Origin: JAWLCQ01 sp041687095
Lineage (GTDB): Bacteria > Planctomycetota > Phycisphaerae > SM23-33
Assembly (NCBI GenBank): GCA_041687095.1
Contig: JAWLCQ010000082.1
Location: forward strand, 1 to 19,537
Direction: 5' to 3'
Length of the DNA stretch: 19,537 nucleotides
Below the pieces are notes generated by a model that worked only from the letters and a program-made list of their open reading frames with translations, was not told the DNA's origin and did no database searches. The position numbers were made by a program, and so were the translations under genes. The stretch's first letter is position 1; every line of letters begins with the position of its first letter. Below are positions 14,157-19,537 of this stretch, in pieces.

Positions 14157-15419
14157 CTACGCTTCCTCGTGATCCTCGGGCGTCTCGGTTCGCTGGACGC
14201 GGAGGCGGGTGATCTTGCGTTCATCGGCGGCGAGGACGGTGAAGTGGGCCCCGCGCGACTCGAGGGTCTCCCCGACGGCGGGGATGTAGCCCAGTTCGCT
14301 GAAGACGAATCCGGCGACGGTCTCGTAGTCCTCGTCGTCGGGCAGTTCGATCTCGAGGGCGTCGTTGAGTTCCTCGACGTGGACGCGGCCATCGACCTCG
14401 ACGGTGCCCTCGTCCACCTGGCGAATGGAGACGGGCTCGGGGCGGTCGTACTCGTCGTCGATGTCCCCGACGATCTCCTCGAGGATGTCCTCGATGGTGA
14501 CCAGGCCCGCGGTCCCGCCGTACTCGTCGAGGATGACGGCGATGTGGACCTTGCGGGCCTTGAACTCGCGGAGCAGGTCGTTGACGTGCTTGGTCTCGGG
14601 GACGAAGAAGCACTTGCGCATGAGGTGGCGCAGGTCCTTGCCGTTCTGGTTGATGGGGACGAGGAGGTCCTTGGCGTAGAGCATGCCGATGATGTTGTCG
14701 ATGTCGCCCTCGTGGACGGGGACGCGGGAGTGCCCGGCCTCGGAGATCTGGCGGCAGGCCTCCTCCCAGGGCGTATCGACGGGCAGGGCGAAGATGTCGG
14801 TGCGGGGGGTCATGATCTCCCCGGCCTCGGTGTCGGCGAGTTCCATGACGGACTCGATCATCTCCGCCTCCTCCTCGTCGACGGCGCCTTCGGCGCGGCC
14901 TTCCTCGGCGGCGTAGAGGATCTCGCGTTTGGCCCCGTTCTCCTCGGGCTTGTCCGGCGCCCCGGACAGGCGGCGGATGGGGACGTCGAAGACCCGCATG
15001 AACTCGATGATCGGCAGCAGGGCGTAGCGCAGGCCCAGCAGCAGCAGGAAGGTCTTCGCCAGGACCTTCTCCCCGCCATAGTTCGCCCAGGCGTGGGGGA
15101 TGGCCAGGCCGACAACGGCGATGATCCCCCCGGCCATCAGCATCGCCGCCACGGTCGGCCACACGCCGTTGCCGATCGCGTCCAGCAGATGCAGCAGCAG
15201 CACGACGAGGGTGAGGTTGCACAGGGCGCGGCAGAGCGAGACGGTCAGCCGCAGCGCGGGCAATTGGGCCTCGAATCGCTCCAGGCGTTTCTCGCCCGCA
15301 GCGCCCCCGAAGGCCTCTTCGAGCTGAACCCGGCGAAACGACCGGAGGGAGATGTCCGCCAGGGAAAAAAAACCGCATAGGGCCGGCATGATCCACACGG
15401 CCCATAAAATCGGGTCCAC
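14157..15419 (-). CDS. CNNM/CorC-family transporter (hemolysin-like, DUF21-CBS-CorC_HlyC)
   Basis: A 420-residue inner-membrane protein. The DUF21/CNNM membrane domain spans about residues 5-150. Tandem CBS domains lie at about 205-325 (GEIMTPRTDIFALPVD, SEAGHSRVPVHEGDIDNIIG, then HIAVILDEYGGTAGLVTIED). A CorC_HlyC domain is at about 345-415 (VDGRVHVEELNDALEIELPD). Members are implicated in Mg2+/Co2+ efflux or Na+-coupled Mg2+ transport with nucleotide-sensing CBS domains. The start is GTG, supported by TAGGAG upstream and a good minus-strand promoter at 15538-15565. Near the N-terminus a run of eight T in the coding strand (15364-15371) is a possible slippage site, but the frame is intact. 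Confidence 0.93.
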   Translation of the reverse strand: MDPILWAVWIMPALCGFFSLADISLRSFRRVQLEEAFGGAAGEKRLERFEAQLPALRLTVSLCRALCNLTLVVLLLHLLDAIGNGVWPTVAAMLMAGGIIAVVGLAIPHAWANYGGEKVLAKTFLLLLGLRYALLPIIEFMRVFDVPIRRLSGAPDKPEENGAKREILYAAEEGRAEGAVDEEEAEMIESVMELADTEAGEIMTPRTDIFALPVDTPWEEACRQISEAGHSRVPVHEGDIDNIIGMLYAKDLLVPINQNGKDLRHLMRKCFFVPETKHVNDLLREFKARKVHIAVILDEYGGTAGLVTIEDILEEIVGDIDDEYDRPEPVSIRQVDEGTVEVDGRVHVEELNDALEIELPDDEDYETVAGFVFSELGYIPAVGETLESRGAHFTVLAADERKITRLRVQRTETPEDHEEA

Positions 15420-15537
15420 TTTGCCTATAGGCTCCTACAAGGGACGTTCCGTTTCGCCGGGGGCACATTGCGTCGACCGGCCGCGGGGAACGCTGTCCGC
15501 GGAGAGCCCATCCCAAAGACAGGTCTGTCCAAGCTAC

Positions 15538-15565
15538 ATAATACTCGACCCCGCCCCCATGACAA
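15538..15565 (-). promoter_or_regulatory. Promoter for the CNNM gene
   Basis: On the minus strand TTGTCA (15560-15565) and TATTAT (15538-15543) are separated by 16 bp, close to a sigma-70 consensus. Transcription would begin near 15531, giving a leader of about 110 bases before the GTG start. This suggests the transporter is expressed independently of tadA, whose stop codon lies just upstream at 15587. Confidence 0.55.
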
Positions 15566-15586
15566 GGCCGAATTCCCGCTACTTCG

Positions 15587-16072
15587 CTACTTCTTCCCCA
15601 GGGCCCGCTGGCGGCGGAAGAAGTCGGTCAGGCGCTGGGCGCAGGGGTCGGCGAGGACGCCCCCGGTGACGGGGAGGCGGTGGTTGAGGCGGTCGTCGGA
15701 GCAGATGTGGTAGAGGGTGTCGACGGATCCGGCCTTGGGGTCGGCGGCCCCGTAGACCACGCGGTCGAGGCGGGCGAGGACGATGGCCCCGGCGCACATG
15801 GGGCAGGGCTCGAGGGTGACGTAGAGGGTGCACCCGGTCAGCCGCCAGTCGCCCACCGCGGCGGCGGCGGCGCGGATGGCGAGGACTTCGGCGTGGGCGG
15901 TGGGGTCGCGGTCGAGGAGGCGGCGGTTGTGCGCACCGGCGAGGAGCTGCCCGTCGCGGACGATGACGGCCCCGATGGGGACGTCATCGAGCGCGGCGGC
16001 CTGGTCGGCGAGTTCCAGGGCGGCGTACATCCAGCGTTCGTCGATCGAGGGGTTCGTGCTCACCCCGGCCAT
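15587..16072 (-). CDS. tadA: tRNA-specific adenosine deaminase
   Basis: A 161-residue zinc-dependent deaminase that converts A34 of tRNA-Arg(ACG) to inosine. The catalytic HAE motif is at residues 60-62 (DPTAHAEVLAIR) with the proton-shuttling Glu62. PCPMCAGA supplies zinc ligands Cys90 and Cys93, and DRVVYGAADPKAGS follows as in TadA. The length is typical. The window also encodes a tRNA-Arg with anticodon ACG about 1 kb away (17039-17112), the substrate of this enzyme. ATG at 16070-16072 is preferred over an upstream TTG; a GTG three codons downstream is also possible, and no clear Shine-Dalgarno decides. Related Gua/Cyt deaminases are less likely given the close PCPMC context. Confidence 0.92.
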   Translation of the reverse strand: MAGVSTNPSIDERWMYAALELADQAAALDDVPIGAVIVRDGQLLAGAHNRRLLDRDPTAHAEVLAIRAAAAAVGDWRLTGCTLYVTLEPCPMCAGAIVLARLDRVVYGAADPKAGSVDTLYHICSDDRLNHRLPVTGGVLADPCAQRLTDFFRRQRALGKK

Positions 16073-16259
16073 GTTACACAAGAAGGGGGGGCGAGGCCAA
16101 GAGTGGTTGACGTATGCGGATGTGTCTATACTTCAGGGACAACCATGTCGAGATGAAGGGGAAACGCCGTGATGGGGATGCACTGCGACAGCAGCGGGGG
16201 GGCTGGAGCAGGCGCAGTTCGCGGGCGGGTTGCGGCCGGCCCGCGGGAGGTGGATGGCC

Positions 16260-16538
16260 ATGGGAGCCGACGCGAGGCGAACAATTCGCTATGGCGGGGA
16301 CGCCCTGACGTATGACGCGGCCGAGAGCATCGCACGCGAGGCGATGGCCGCCTCCAGCAACGTGCTGGTGGACCTCCACCAGGCCCGGCAGGCGACGGTG
16401 GCGGGGATGGCGCGGCTGGTGGCGTTGCGGAAGGAGCTGCTCCGGCAGGGCCGCGACCTGTGCGTGACGCCCCCGGTGGGGCAGGCGGGGCAGATCTACG
16501 AGGTGTGCCGCTTCCAGAGCCTGCTCCCGTTAGGCTGA
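16260..16538 (+). CDS. Small STAS-like protein
   Basis: A 92-residue protein whose pattern SNVLVDLHQARQATVAG, then LVALRKELLRQGRDLCVTPP and IYEVCRFQSLLPL matches the beta-alpha core of STAS domains (anti-sigma factor antagonist type). The usual phosphorylated Ser in D-S-S-G is not obvious; the corresponding stretch reads ATVAG, where Thr could substitute or regulation could be absent. GGGAGG at 16245-16250 is well spaced for ATG 16260; ATG 16254 in the same frame is too close to it. It is divergent from tadA. No anti-sigma factor or kinase gene is adjacent, so any partner is unknown. Assignment rests on pattern only and is moderate. Confidence 0.65.
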   Translation: MGADARRTIRYGGDALTYDAAESIAREAMAASSNVLVDLHQARQATVAGMARLVALRKELLRQGRDLCVTPPVGQAGQIYEVCRFQSLLPLG

Positions 16539-16556
16539 GGCGGCAGGGCCGCGATT

Positions 16557-16807
16557 CCGGGCGTCCCCGAAGGGACGGCCGGAGAATAGCCCAGTAGTTC
16601 ACTGCTGGGGCGCGGTCGCGCGGAAGTTCAAGCCCCGGGGGGGGGCGCTTGAAAGCTGAACCCATGTGATGCCCTCAAGCGCCCCTCCCGGGGCTTGAGA
16701 AGAAGAAAAGGAATGGGGCCCGGGTCCCAGCAGTGAACTGCTGGGCTATTGTCACAGCGTCCCTACCGGGACGCCTGGAGACCGGTCCCTGTCGGGACGC
16801 CTGGAGA
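16557..16807. repeat. Large nested palindrome downstream of the STAS-like gene
   Basis: Three layers of inverted repeats share nearly one centre near 16665. The inner layer is CAAGCCCCGGGG.. at 16629-16652 against 16675-16699. The middle layer is a 25-bp arm at 16585-16609 (AATAGCCCAGTAGTTCACTG and on) against 16726-16750, with a single mismatch. The outer layer is small hairpins around CGTCCC/GGGACG at 16562-16577 and GCGTCCC/GGGACGC at 16757-16774, the latter followed by a related unit ending CGGGACGCCTGGAG at 16793-16806. The 500-bp gap 16539-17038 contains this palindrome, the 139-bp element at 16821 and the tRNA promoter, but no gene. Confidence 0.8.
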
Positions 16808-16820
16808 TCGGAAGCGGGCG

Positions 16821-16959
16821 ACCGTTCACGGGACCGTTCAAACAGGGTGCCACCCTCAAGCCGCATGCGGTTCGCGGCTTGGGGGTGGGGGGCTCGCCAC
16901 CCCGCAGCACCCCCAAGCGGCTGAACGGCGCCGCTTGAGGGTGGCACCCCGTGAACGGT
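16821..16959 (+). repeat. MITE-like element with ACCGTTCACGGG ends, uninterrupted copy
   Basis: A 139-bp unit with perfect 12-bp terminal inverted repeats ACCGTTCACGGG (16821-16832) and CCCGTGAACGGT (16948-16959). An inner 16-bp perfect inverted repeat starts GGGTGCCACCCTC (16845-16860 with 16934-16949), and the unit includes CAAGCGGCTGAACGGC. A second copy at 17165-17431 lies on the other side of the tRNA gene. The right end is followed by TAC, as in the copies at 6270 and 19302. It is noncoding. Confidence 0.8.
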
Positions 16960-16993
16960 TACGGAAAAAGGCGCACGCCCCCGGAAAAGCCCC

Positions 16994-17022
16994 TTGCAAC
17001 CGATTCGGCGGCGTGCTATAGA
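16994..17022 (+). promoter_or_regulatory. Promoter of the tRNA-Arg gene
   Basis: TTGCAA (16994-16999) and TATAGA (17017-17022) are separated by exactly 17 bp, a good sigma-70-type match. The -10 ends 16 bases before the mature tRNA 5' end, leaving a short leader for RNase P to remove. Confidence 0.7.
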
Positions 17023-17038
17023 GATCTGTCTAGCGCAT

Positions 17039-17112
<74 letters not shown>

Positions 17113-17129
17113 GTTCTCCCCATCCTTCC

Positions 17130-17145
17130 GCACCGCTCGCGGTGC
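17130..17145 (+). terminator. Short hairpin after the tRNA
   Basis: GCACCGC (17130-17136) and GCGGTGC (17139-17145) form a tight GC-rich hairpin 18 bases after the tRNA 3' end. There is no T-tract after it, so it may aid 3' processing or termination only weakly. Confidence 0.4.
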
Positions 17146-17164
17146 GCGCCCCGCCAGGCTCCTG

Positions 17165-17431
17165 ACGGTTCACGGGACCGTGCAGACAGCCCCCCTTGCG
17201 CCGCATGCTACTGGAGACTTTTGGGGCGATACCCACCACGCCGCAGCATACGCATCCCACGCTTCATGCGCCGGTGCCGTGGTTTGCGAAGCGCAGCGGC
17301 CTGCGGCGGCGTAGCCTTGGCGAAGCCGGGAGCAACCACGTCAAGCCAACGGTGCGCGCGAAGTACCTGGGATGCGCAGCACCGCCAAGCGGCTGAACGG
17401 CCCCGCTTGCGGGTGACACCCCGTGAAGGGT
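17165..17431 (+). repeat. MITE-like element with ACCGTTCACGGG-type ends, interrupted copy
   Basis: Ends ACGGTTCACGGG (17165-17176) and CCCGTGAAGGGT (17420-17431) correspond to those of the 139-bp element at 16821. The right half (CCAAGCGGCTGAACGGC and on) aligns closely with that copy. The left half is more diverged, and the unit is split at GCAGCA by the 127-bp element 17249-17375. Removing the insert and one GCAGCA leaves 134 bp, nearly the size of the intact copy. The 386-bp gap 17113-17498 holds this composite and no gene. Confidence 0.8.
17249..17375 (+). mobile_element. MITE-like element with TACGCATCCCA end, copy 2, nested
   Basis: It aligns with 12865-12965 read in reverse: TACGCATCCCA start, TTCATGCG, then TGCCGTGGTTTGCGAAGCG, AGCAACCACGTCAA, GGTGCGC and the TGGGATGC end. 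About 26-30 bases are extra in the middle (around 17300-17330). GCAGCA lies directly on both sides (17243-17248 and 17376-17381). This is consistent with a 6-bp target duplication, because the related host element at 16821-16959 has GCAGCA once at the same place. It has no coding capacity and would need a transposase in trans. Confidence 0.75.
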
Positions 17432-17498
17432 GATCGGGCTACAATGTAATGAGGGAGGGACTCAGACGCCCCCCTGCGGGCGAGATGGGAGAGCGAAC

Positions 17499-17759
17499 AT
17501 GCCTTCGAAAGGCACTCGACACCACCATAACACACCCCCGTACCAGCATCACAAGGGCGGGCCCGGCAAGCCCCCGCCGCAGTTCCGCGACCAGGTCGCG
17601 CACCTCTCGTATCCGTCCCGGCCCAAGCGGATGATCCTGGAAGCCCAGGGTCAGCACCTGCCCCCCGACGCGGTCCGGCTCCTGCATCGCATCCCCGATC
17701 ACGAGTACAGGACCCCCGACGAGGTCTACGAGGCCGCCCGCAAGGCCCACGAGATCTGA
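17499..17759 (+). CDS. Small DUF2795-like protein
   Basis: An 86-residue protein. The N-terminal third is basic and His/Pro-rich (GTRHHHNTPPYQHHKGG) and looks disordered. The C-terminal part, HLSYPSRPKRMILEAQGQHL with PPDAVRLLHRIPDHEY and RTPDEVYEAARKA, follows the pattern of DUF2795: a helical segment, then a 'LP(D)xEYxxPxEV' ending. DUF2795 proteins are small and of unknown function. GGGAGAG about 9 bases upstream supports the ATG at 17499 rather than an earlier in-frame ATG inside the repeat. TACAAT at 17440-17445 could be a -10 box, but no good -35 is visible. Confidence 0.7.
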   Translation: MPSKGTRHHHNTPPYQHHKGGPGKPPPQFRDQVAHLSYPSRPKRMILEAQGQHLPPDAVRLLHRIPDHEYRTPDEVYEAARKAHEI

Positions 17760-17818
17760 CACGCGTTCCCGGTGAGCCTCGCCCGGGAGTCCCGGCAACC
17801 CTCGCGCGGGCTGGGGCG

Positions 17819-18967
17819 CTACGTCACGATCCCGATCTGCGCCAGGCGGAAGTTGGTCCCCCGGCAGCCCGGGCGGCCGCCGTGGGTCAGCGCGACCTCG
17901 ACCTCGTGCTCGCCCGCTTCCAGGGCGTCGGCGAGGGGAATGAAGCGGAACCAGCCCGCGTCTCCGCACCAGTCGGGGTGCTCGAACGCGAACGTCTTCC
18001 ACTCGCCCCCATCGATGCGGTAGCGGAAGTCGGCGGACGTCTTGCCCACGTCGAGCCCGAGCGACACGGCCCGCCCGGTGAAGCGGAAGGCCAGCCCCGC
18101 CCCGGGGGCCGACGTGCTCAGCACCTGGTCGATCCACGTGTTCATCGACCAACGGTGCAGCGCCCACGGGCCCGTGGTGTGCACGGCGTCGAGGGGCAGC
18201 GAGGCGGCCGACGCCCAGTGCAGCGGGTCCAGCGGGGCGGGCAGGGCGGTTCCGCCACGGATGACTCCCGGGGAGGGGGCGGTGACAAGTTCGCGGTCGC
18301 AGAACGCGTTGACGCTCTCCGCGTAGCAGTGCGAGCCACGGAACTGCGGGTGCACGCCATCCGGCAGCCACTCCTCCCACCGCATCCAGCCGCGCTGCAC
18401 GACGCGAAGGGCGTGCAGGCCCATCCACACCGATCCGATGCCGTAGTGCTCCGCGAGGTCCTCGAACTCGGCGATGGTGGCCGGGACGCGACCGGCCATC
18501 ATGTCCTCGTACATCGGTTGCCCGAAGGTATAGGTCAGCACGACGTCGCGGGGCGCTGTTTCCCGCTCGCCCGCGAGGAGCTTGCGGAGCAGTCCCTCGC
18601 GGGTGCGGCGGCGGGCCACGCTGGCTATGCCGCTGTCGTTGACCGCGTACTCGACGAAGACAAGGTCGCACCCGCGGTCCAGCAGGTCGCGCTGGGCGCG
18701 GAAGACCGCCGACTCGCTTCCGGTGGCCCCGATGGCGGCGTTCTCGACGGCGATGCGAACGGCGGGGAACGTCTCGACGAACCACGCGACGACGTACTGG
18801 GGCCAGTTCCAGCCGTTCCGGGGATCCGTGATCGACCCCCCGGCGAATCCGAGGGTGAGGCGGCCGTGCCGGATGGCCTCGCGCGTCCGCCGCAGCCCTC
18901 CGCGATGGCGGTGAACCGCAAGCTCGCTGCTGCCTGCAAGATCGCTCGTACCTGCTGGAGAGTCCAT
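17819..18967 (-). CDS. SGNH/GDSL-type hydrolase (esterase-like)
   Basis: A 382-residue two-part protein. Residues 30-215 are an SGNH hydrolase: block I GFAGGSIT with nucleophile Ser45, block II around AAIGATGSE (Gly80), block III VEYAVNDSG with Asn110, and block V DGVHP with Asp203 and His206, giving a complete Ser-Asp-His triad plus oxyanion residues. From about residue 265 to the end (GLAFRFTGRAVSLGLDVGKT, FRYRIDGGEWKTF, GEHEVEVALT) a beta-sandwich, probably carbohydrate-binding-like, completes the protein. Such enzymes commonly deacetylate or deacylate glycans, which would suit a genome with sulfatases and glycan hydrolases, but the substrate is not shown. No signal peptide is present at the ATG, which is well supported by GGAGGAAC about 7 bases upstream. 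Codons upstream in the same frame are repeat-derived. Confidence 0.9.
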   Translation of the reverse strand: MDSPAGTSDLAGSSELAVHRHRGGLRRTREAIRHGRLTLGFAGGSITDPRNGWNWPQYVVAWFVETFPAVRIAVENAAIGATGSESAVFRAQRDLLDRGCDLVFVEYAVNDSGIASVARRRTREGLLRKLLAGERETAPRDVVLTYTFGQPMYEDMMAGRVPATIAEFEDLAEHYGIGSVWMGLHALRVVQRGWMRWEEWLPDGVHPQFRGSHCYAESVNAFCDRELVTAPSPGVIRGGTALPAPLDPLHWASAASLPLDAVHTTGPWALHRWSMNTWIDQVLSTSAPGAGLAFRFTGRAVSLGLDVGKTSADFRYRIDGGEWKTFAFEHPDWCGDAGWFRFIPLADALEAGEHEVEVALTHGGRPGCRGTNFRLAQIGIVT

Positions 18968-19101
18968 GTCGTTCCTCCACGGGCCATAACCGCTCGCCGC
19001 CGCGCGACGCCCGGTCGGCCGCAAGCACAGGAGGTACTCCACGCCGAAACGAATCGCAAGCCTGCTCTTGCGGGGTAGGGGGGGCGGGTGCAGCAGGCAG
19101 G

Positions 19102-19140
19102 GCGCGCAAGCGTCGGAGCGGAGCGGAGACGCTTGCGCGC
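19102..19140. repeat. 13-bp perfect hairpin
   Basis: GCGCGCAAGCGTC (19102-19114) and GACGCTTGCGCGC (19128-19140) enclose a 13-base loop GGAGCGGAGCGGA. It is the first of several repeat units in the geneless 570-bp right edge (18968-19537). Confidence 0.7.
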
Positions 19141-19163
19141 GGGAGGCGTGGCGCGACGCTGAA

Positions 19164-19301
19164 AGGCAAGGCGTGGGCAGCTCCGCAGCGAGAGGCGTGA
19201 CCTCGTTCGCCCTTTTGGCGTAACGCCAAGAAGCAAGCTGCAGGCAAGCTCCCCAGCGAGAGGCGGACCTCGCTTGGCCTTTTGGCGTAACGCCCAAAAG
19301 C
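19164..19301. repeat. Two tandem copies of a ~68-bp repeat
   Basis: Units at about 19164-19233 and 19235-19301 share CAGCGAGAGGCG, GACCTCG and CCTTTTGGCGTAACGCC in the same order; the last forms a small hairpin (GGCGTAACGCC). Both lie upstream of the SGNH gene on the minus strand. They create long spurious reading frames. Confidence 0.75.
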
Positions 19302-19340
19302 GTAACCGTTCACGCCCTTCCAGACAGCGGGACGGGCGTG
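19302..19340 (+). repeat. Further ACCGTTCACG end with hairpin
   Basis: GTAACCGTTCACGCCCTTC is identical to 6270-6288. CACGCCC (19311-19317) pairs with GGGCGTG (19334-19340). It looks like the left end of another element of this family; a matching right end is not seen before the window stops. Confidence 0.6.
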
Positions 19341-19417
19341 AGGAAAGGAACATGCCGGCGCCCAGGCGGGCGTCCTGTCCCCTCGCCCCACCGGCCCCGT
19401 GCCGCTTGCCTCTTCTT

Positions 19418-19524
19418 CTCCCCACCGACCCTGCGTCGGTGGTAAACGGCTATCGACTACTGCGGCGGTCTCCCCTCCCATCCCGCTCGTCCTCCTGCTC
19501 CCCACCGACCCTGCGTCGGTGGTA
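19418..19524. repeat. Direct repeat with CCACCGAC hairpin, 80-bp spacing
   Basis: A 27-bp sequence beginning CTCCCCACCGACCCTGCGTC occurs at 19418-19444 and again at 19498-19524, exactly 80 bp apart. Each contains the hairpin CCACCGAC-CCTGC-GTCGGTGG. With two copies at the edge of the window, more may follow outside it. Confidence 0.75.
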
Positions 19525-19537
19525 GGCCGGCTTCCTC

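Noticed and set aside
16107..16132. Possible promoter TTGACG ... TATACT upstream of the STAS-like gene
   Set aside because: The spacing is only 14 bp, outside the usual 16-18, so I did not list it as a feature although the boxes look good individually.
17430..17498. Earlier in-frame start for the DUF2795-like gene
   Set aside because: The extra 23 residues overlap the end of the repeat element and have no homology-like pattern; GGGAGAG favours the ATG at 17499.
17439..19505. Minus-strand open frame of 688 codons
   Set aside because: Shifted-frame shadow of the SGNH hydrolase that also runs through repeats on either side; no recognisable domain.
19418..19524. Possible start of a CRISPR-like array (27-bp repeat, 80-bp period)
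   Set aside because: Only two copies, a 53-bp interval with no constant size information, and no cas genes; recorded as a direct repeat only.

Overview
The window is a GC-rich bacterial chromosome segment. The gene set is a long site-2 protease RseP next to dxr, a rhomboid with a basic C-terminal tail, a CNNM/CorC transporter, a URO-D-family methyltransferase-like protein, a sulfatase and a very large secreted glycoside-hydrolase-like protein. The intergenic spaces are crowded with short repeats. Together these suggest a Planctomycetota-type (Phycisphaerae-like) or related environmental bacterium. That assignment is inference from gene content and style; there is no rRNA here to settle it.

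Layout, left to right. (1) A rubredoxin (141-302, minus) stands alone. (2) dxr (2955-4115) and rseP (657-2777), both minus, form the widespread dxr-rseP pair: isoprenoid precursor synthesis next to envelope stress proteolysis. (3) A Nudix hydrolase and a rhomboid protease (4841-6259, plus) abut without a gap. Repeat-rich spacers of 725 bp and about 390 bp bracket them, each carrying one copy of the same 59-bp palindromic element in opposite orientations. (4) A GntR/LacI-hybrid regulator (6652-7731, minus) is divergent from a secreted CBM9-like/glycoside-hydrolase-like protein and a sulfatase. These two share an ATGA overlap (7860-12760, plus) and end in a strong hairpin terminator. This looks like a small regulated locus for a sulfated glycan; the substrate is unknown. 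(5) A minus-strand series follows: URO-D-like protein (12990-14096), CNNM/CorC transporter (14157-15419) and tadA (15587-16072). (6) A STAS-like small protein, a large nested palindrome, a tRNA-Arg(ACG) between two copies of a terminal-inverted-repeat element, and a small DUF2795-like protein lie between 16260 and 17759. (7) An SGNH esterase-like protein (17819-18967, minus) is followed by a repeat-only right edge.

The most unusual content is intergenic. At least four families of short palindromic, MITE-like or REP-like elements occur more than once in under 20 kb. One element (17249-17375) sits inside another (17165-17431), flanked by a 6-bp GCAGCA direct repeat. The second copy of the host element (16821-16959) preserves what looks like the uninterrupted site. 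Tandem 7-bp and 8-bp arrays recur as well, including one octamer consensus found just past the stop codons of two unrelated genes. No transposase, CRISPR array or phage gene was seen, so these elements are presumably mobilised in trans or are remnants.
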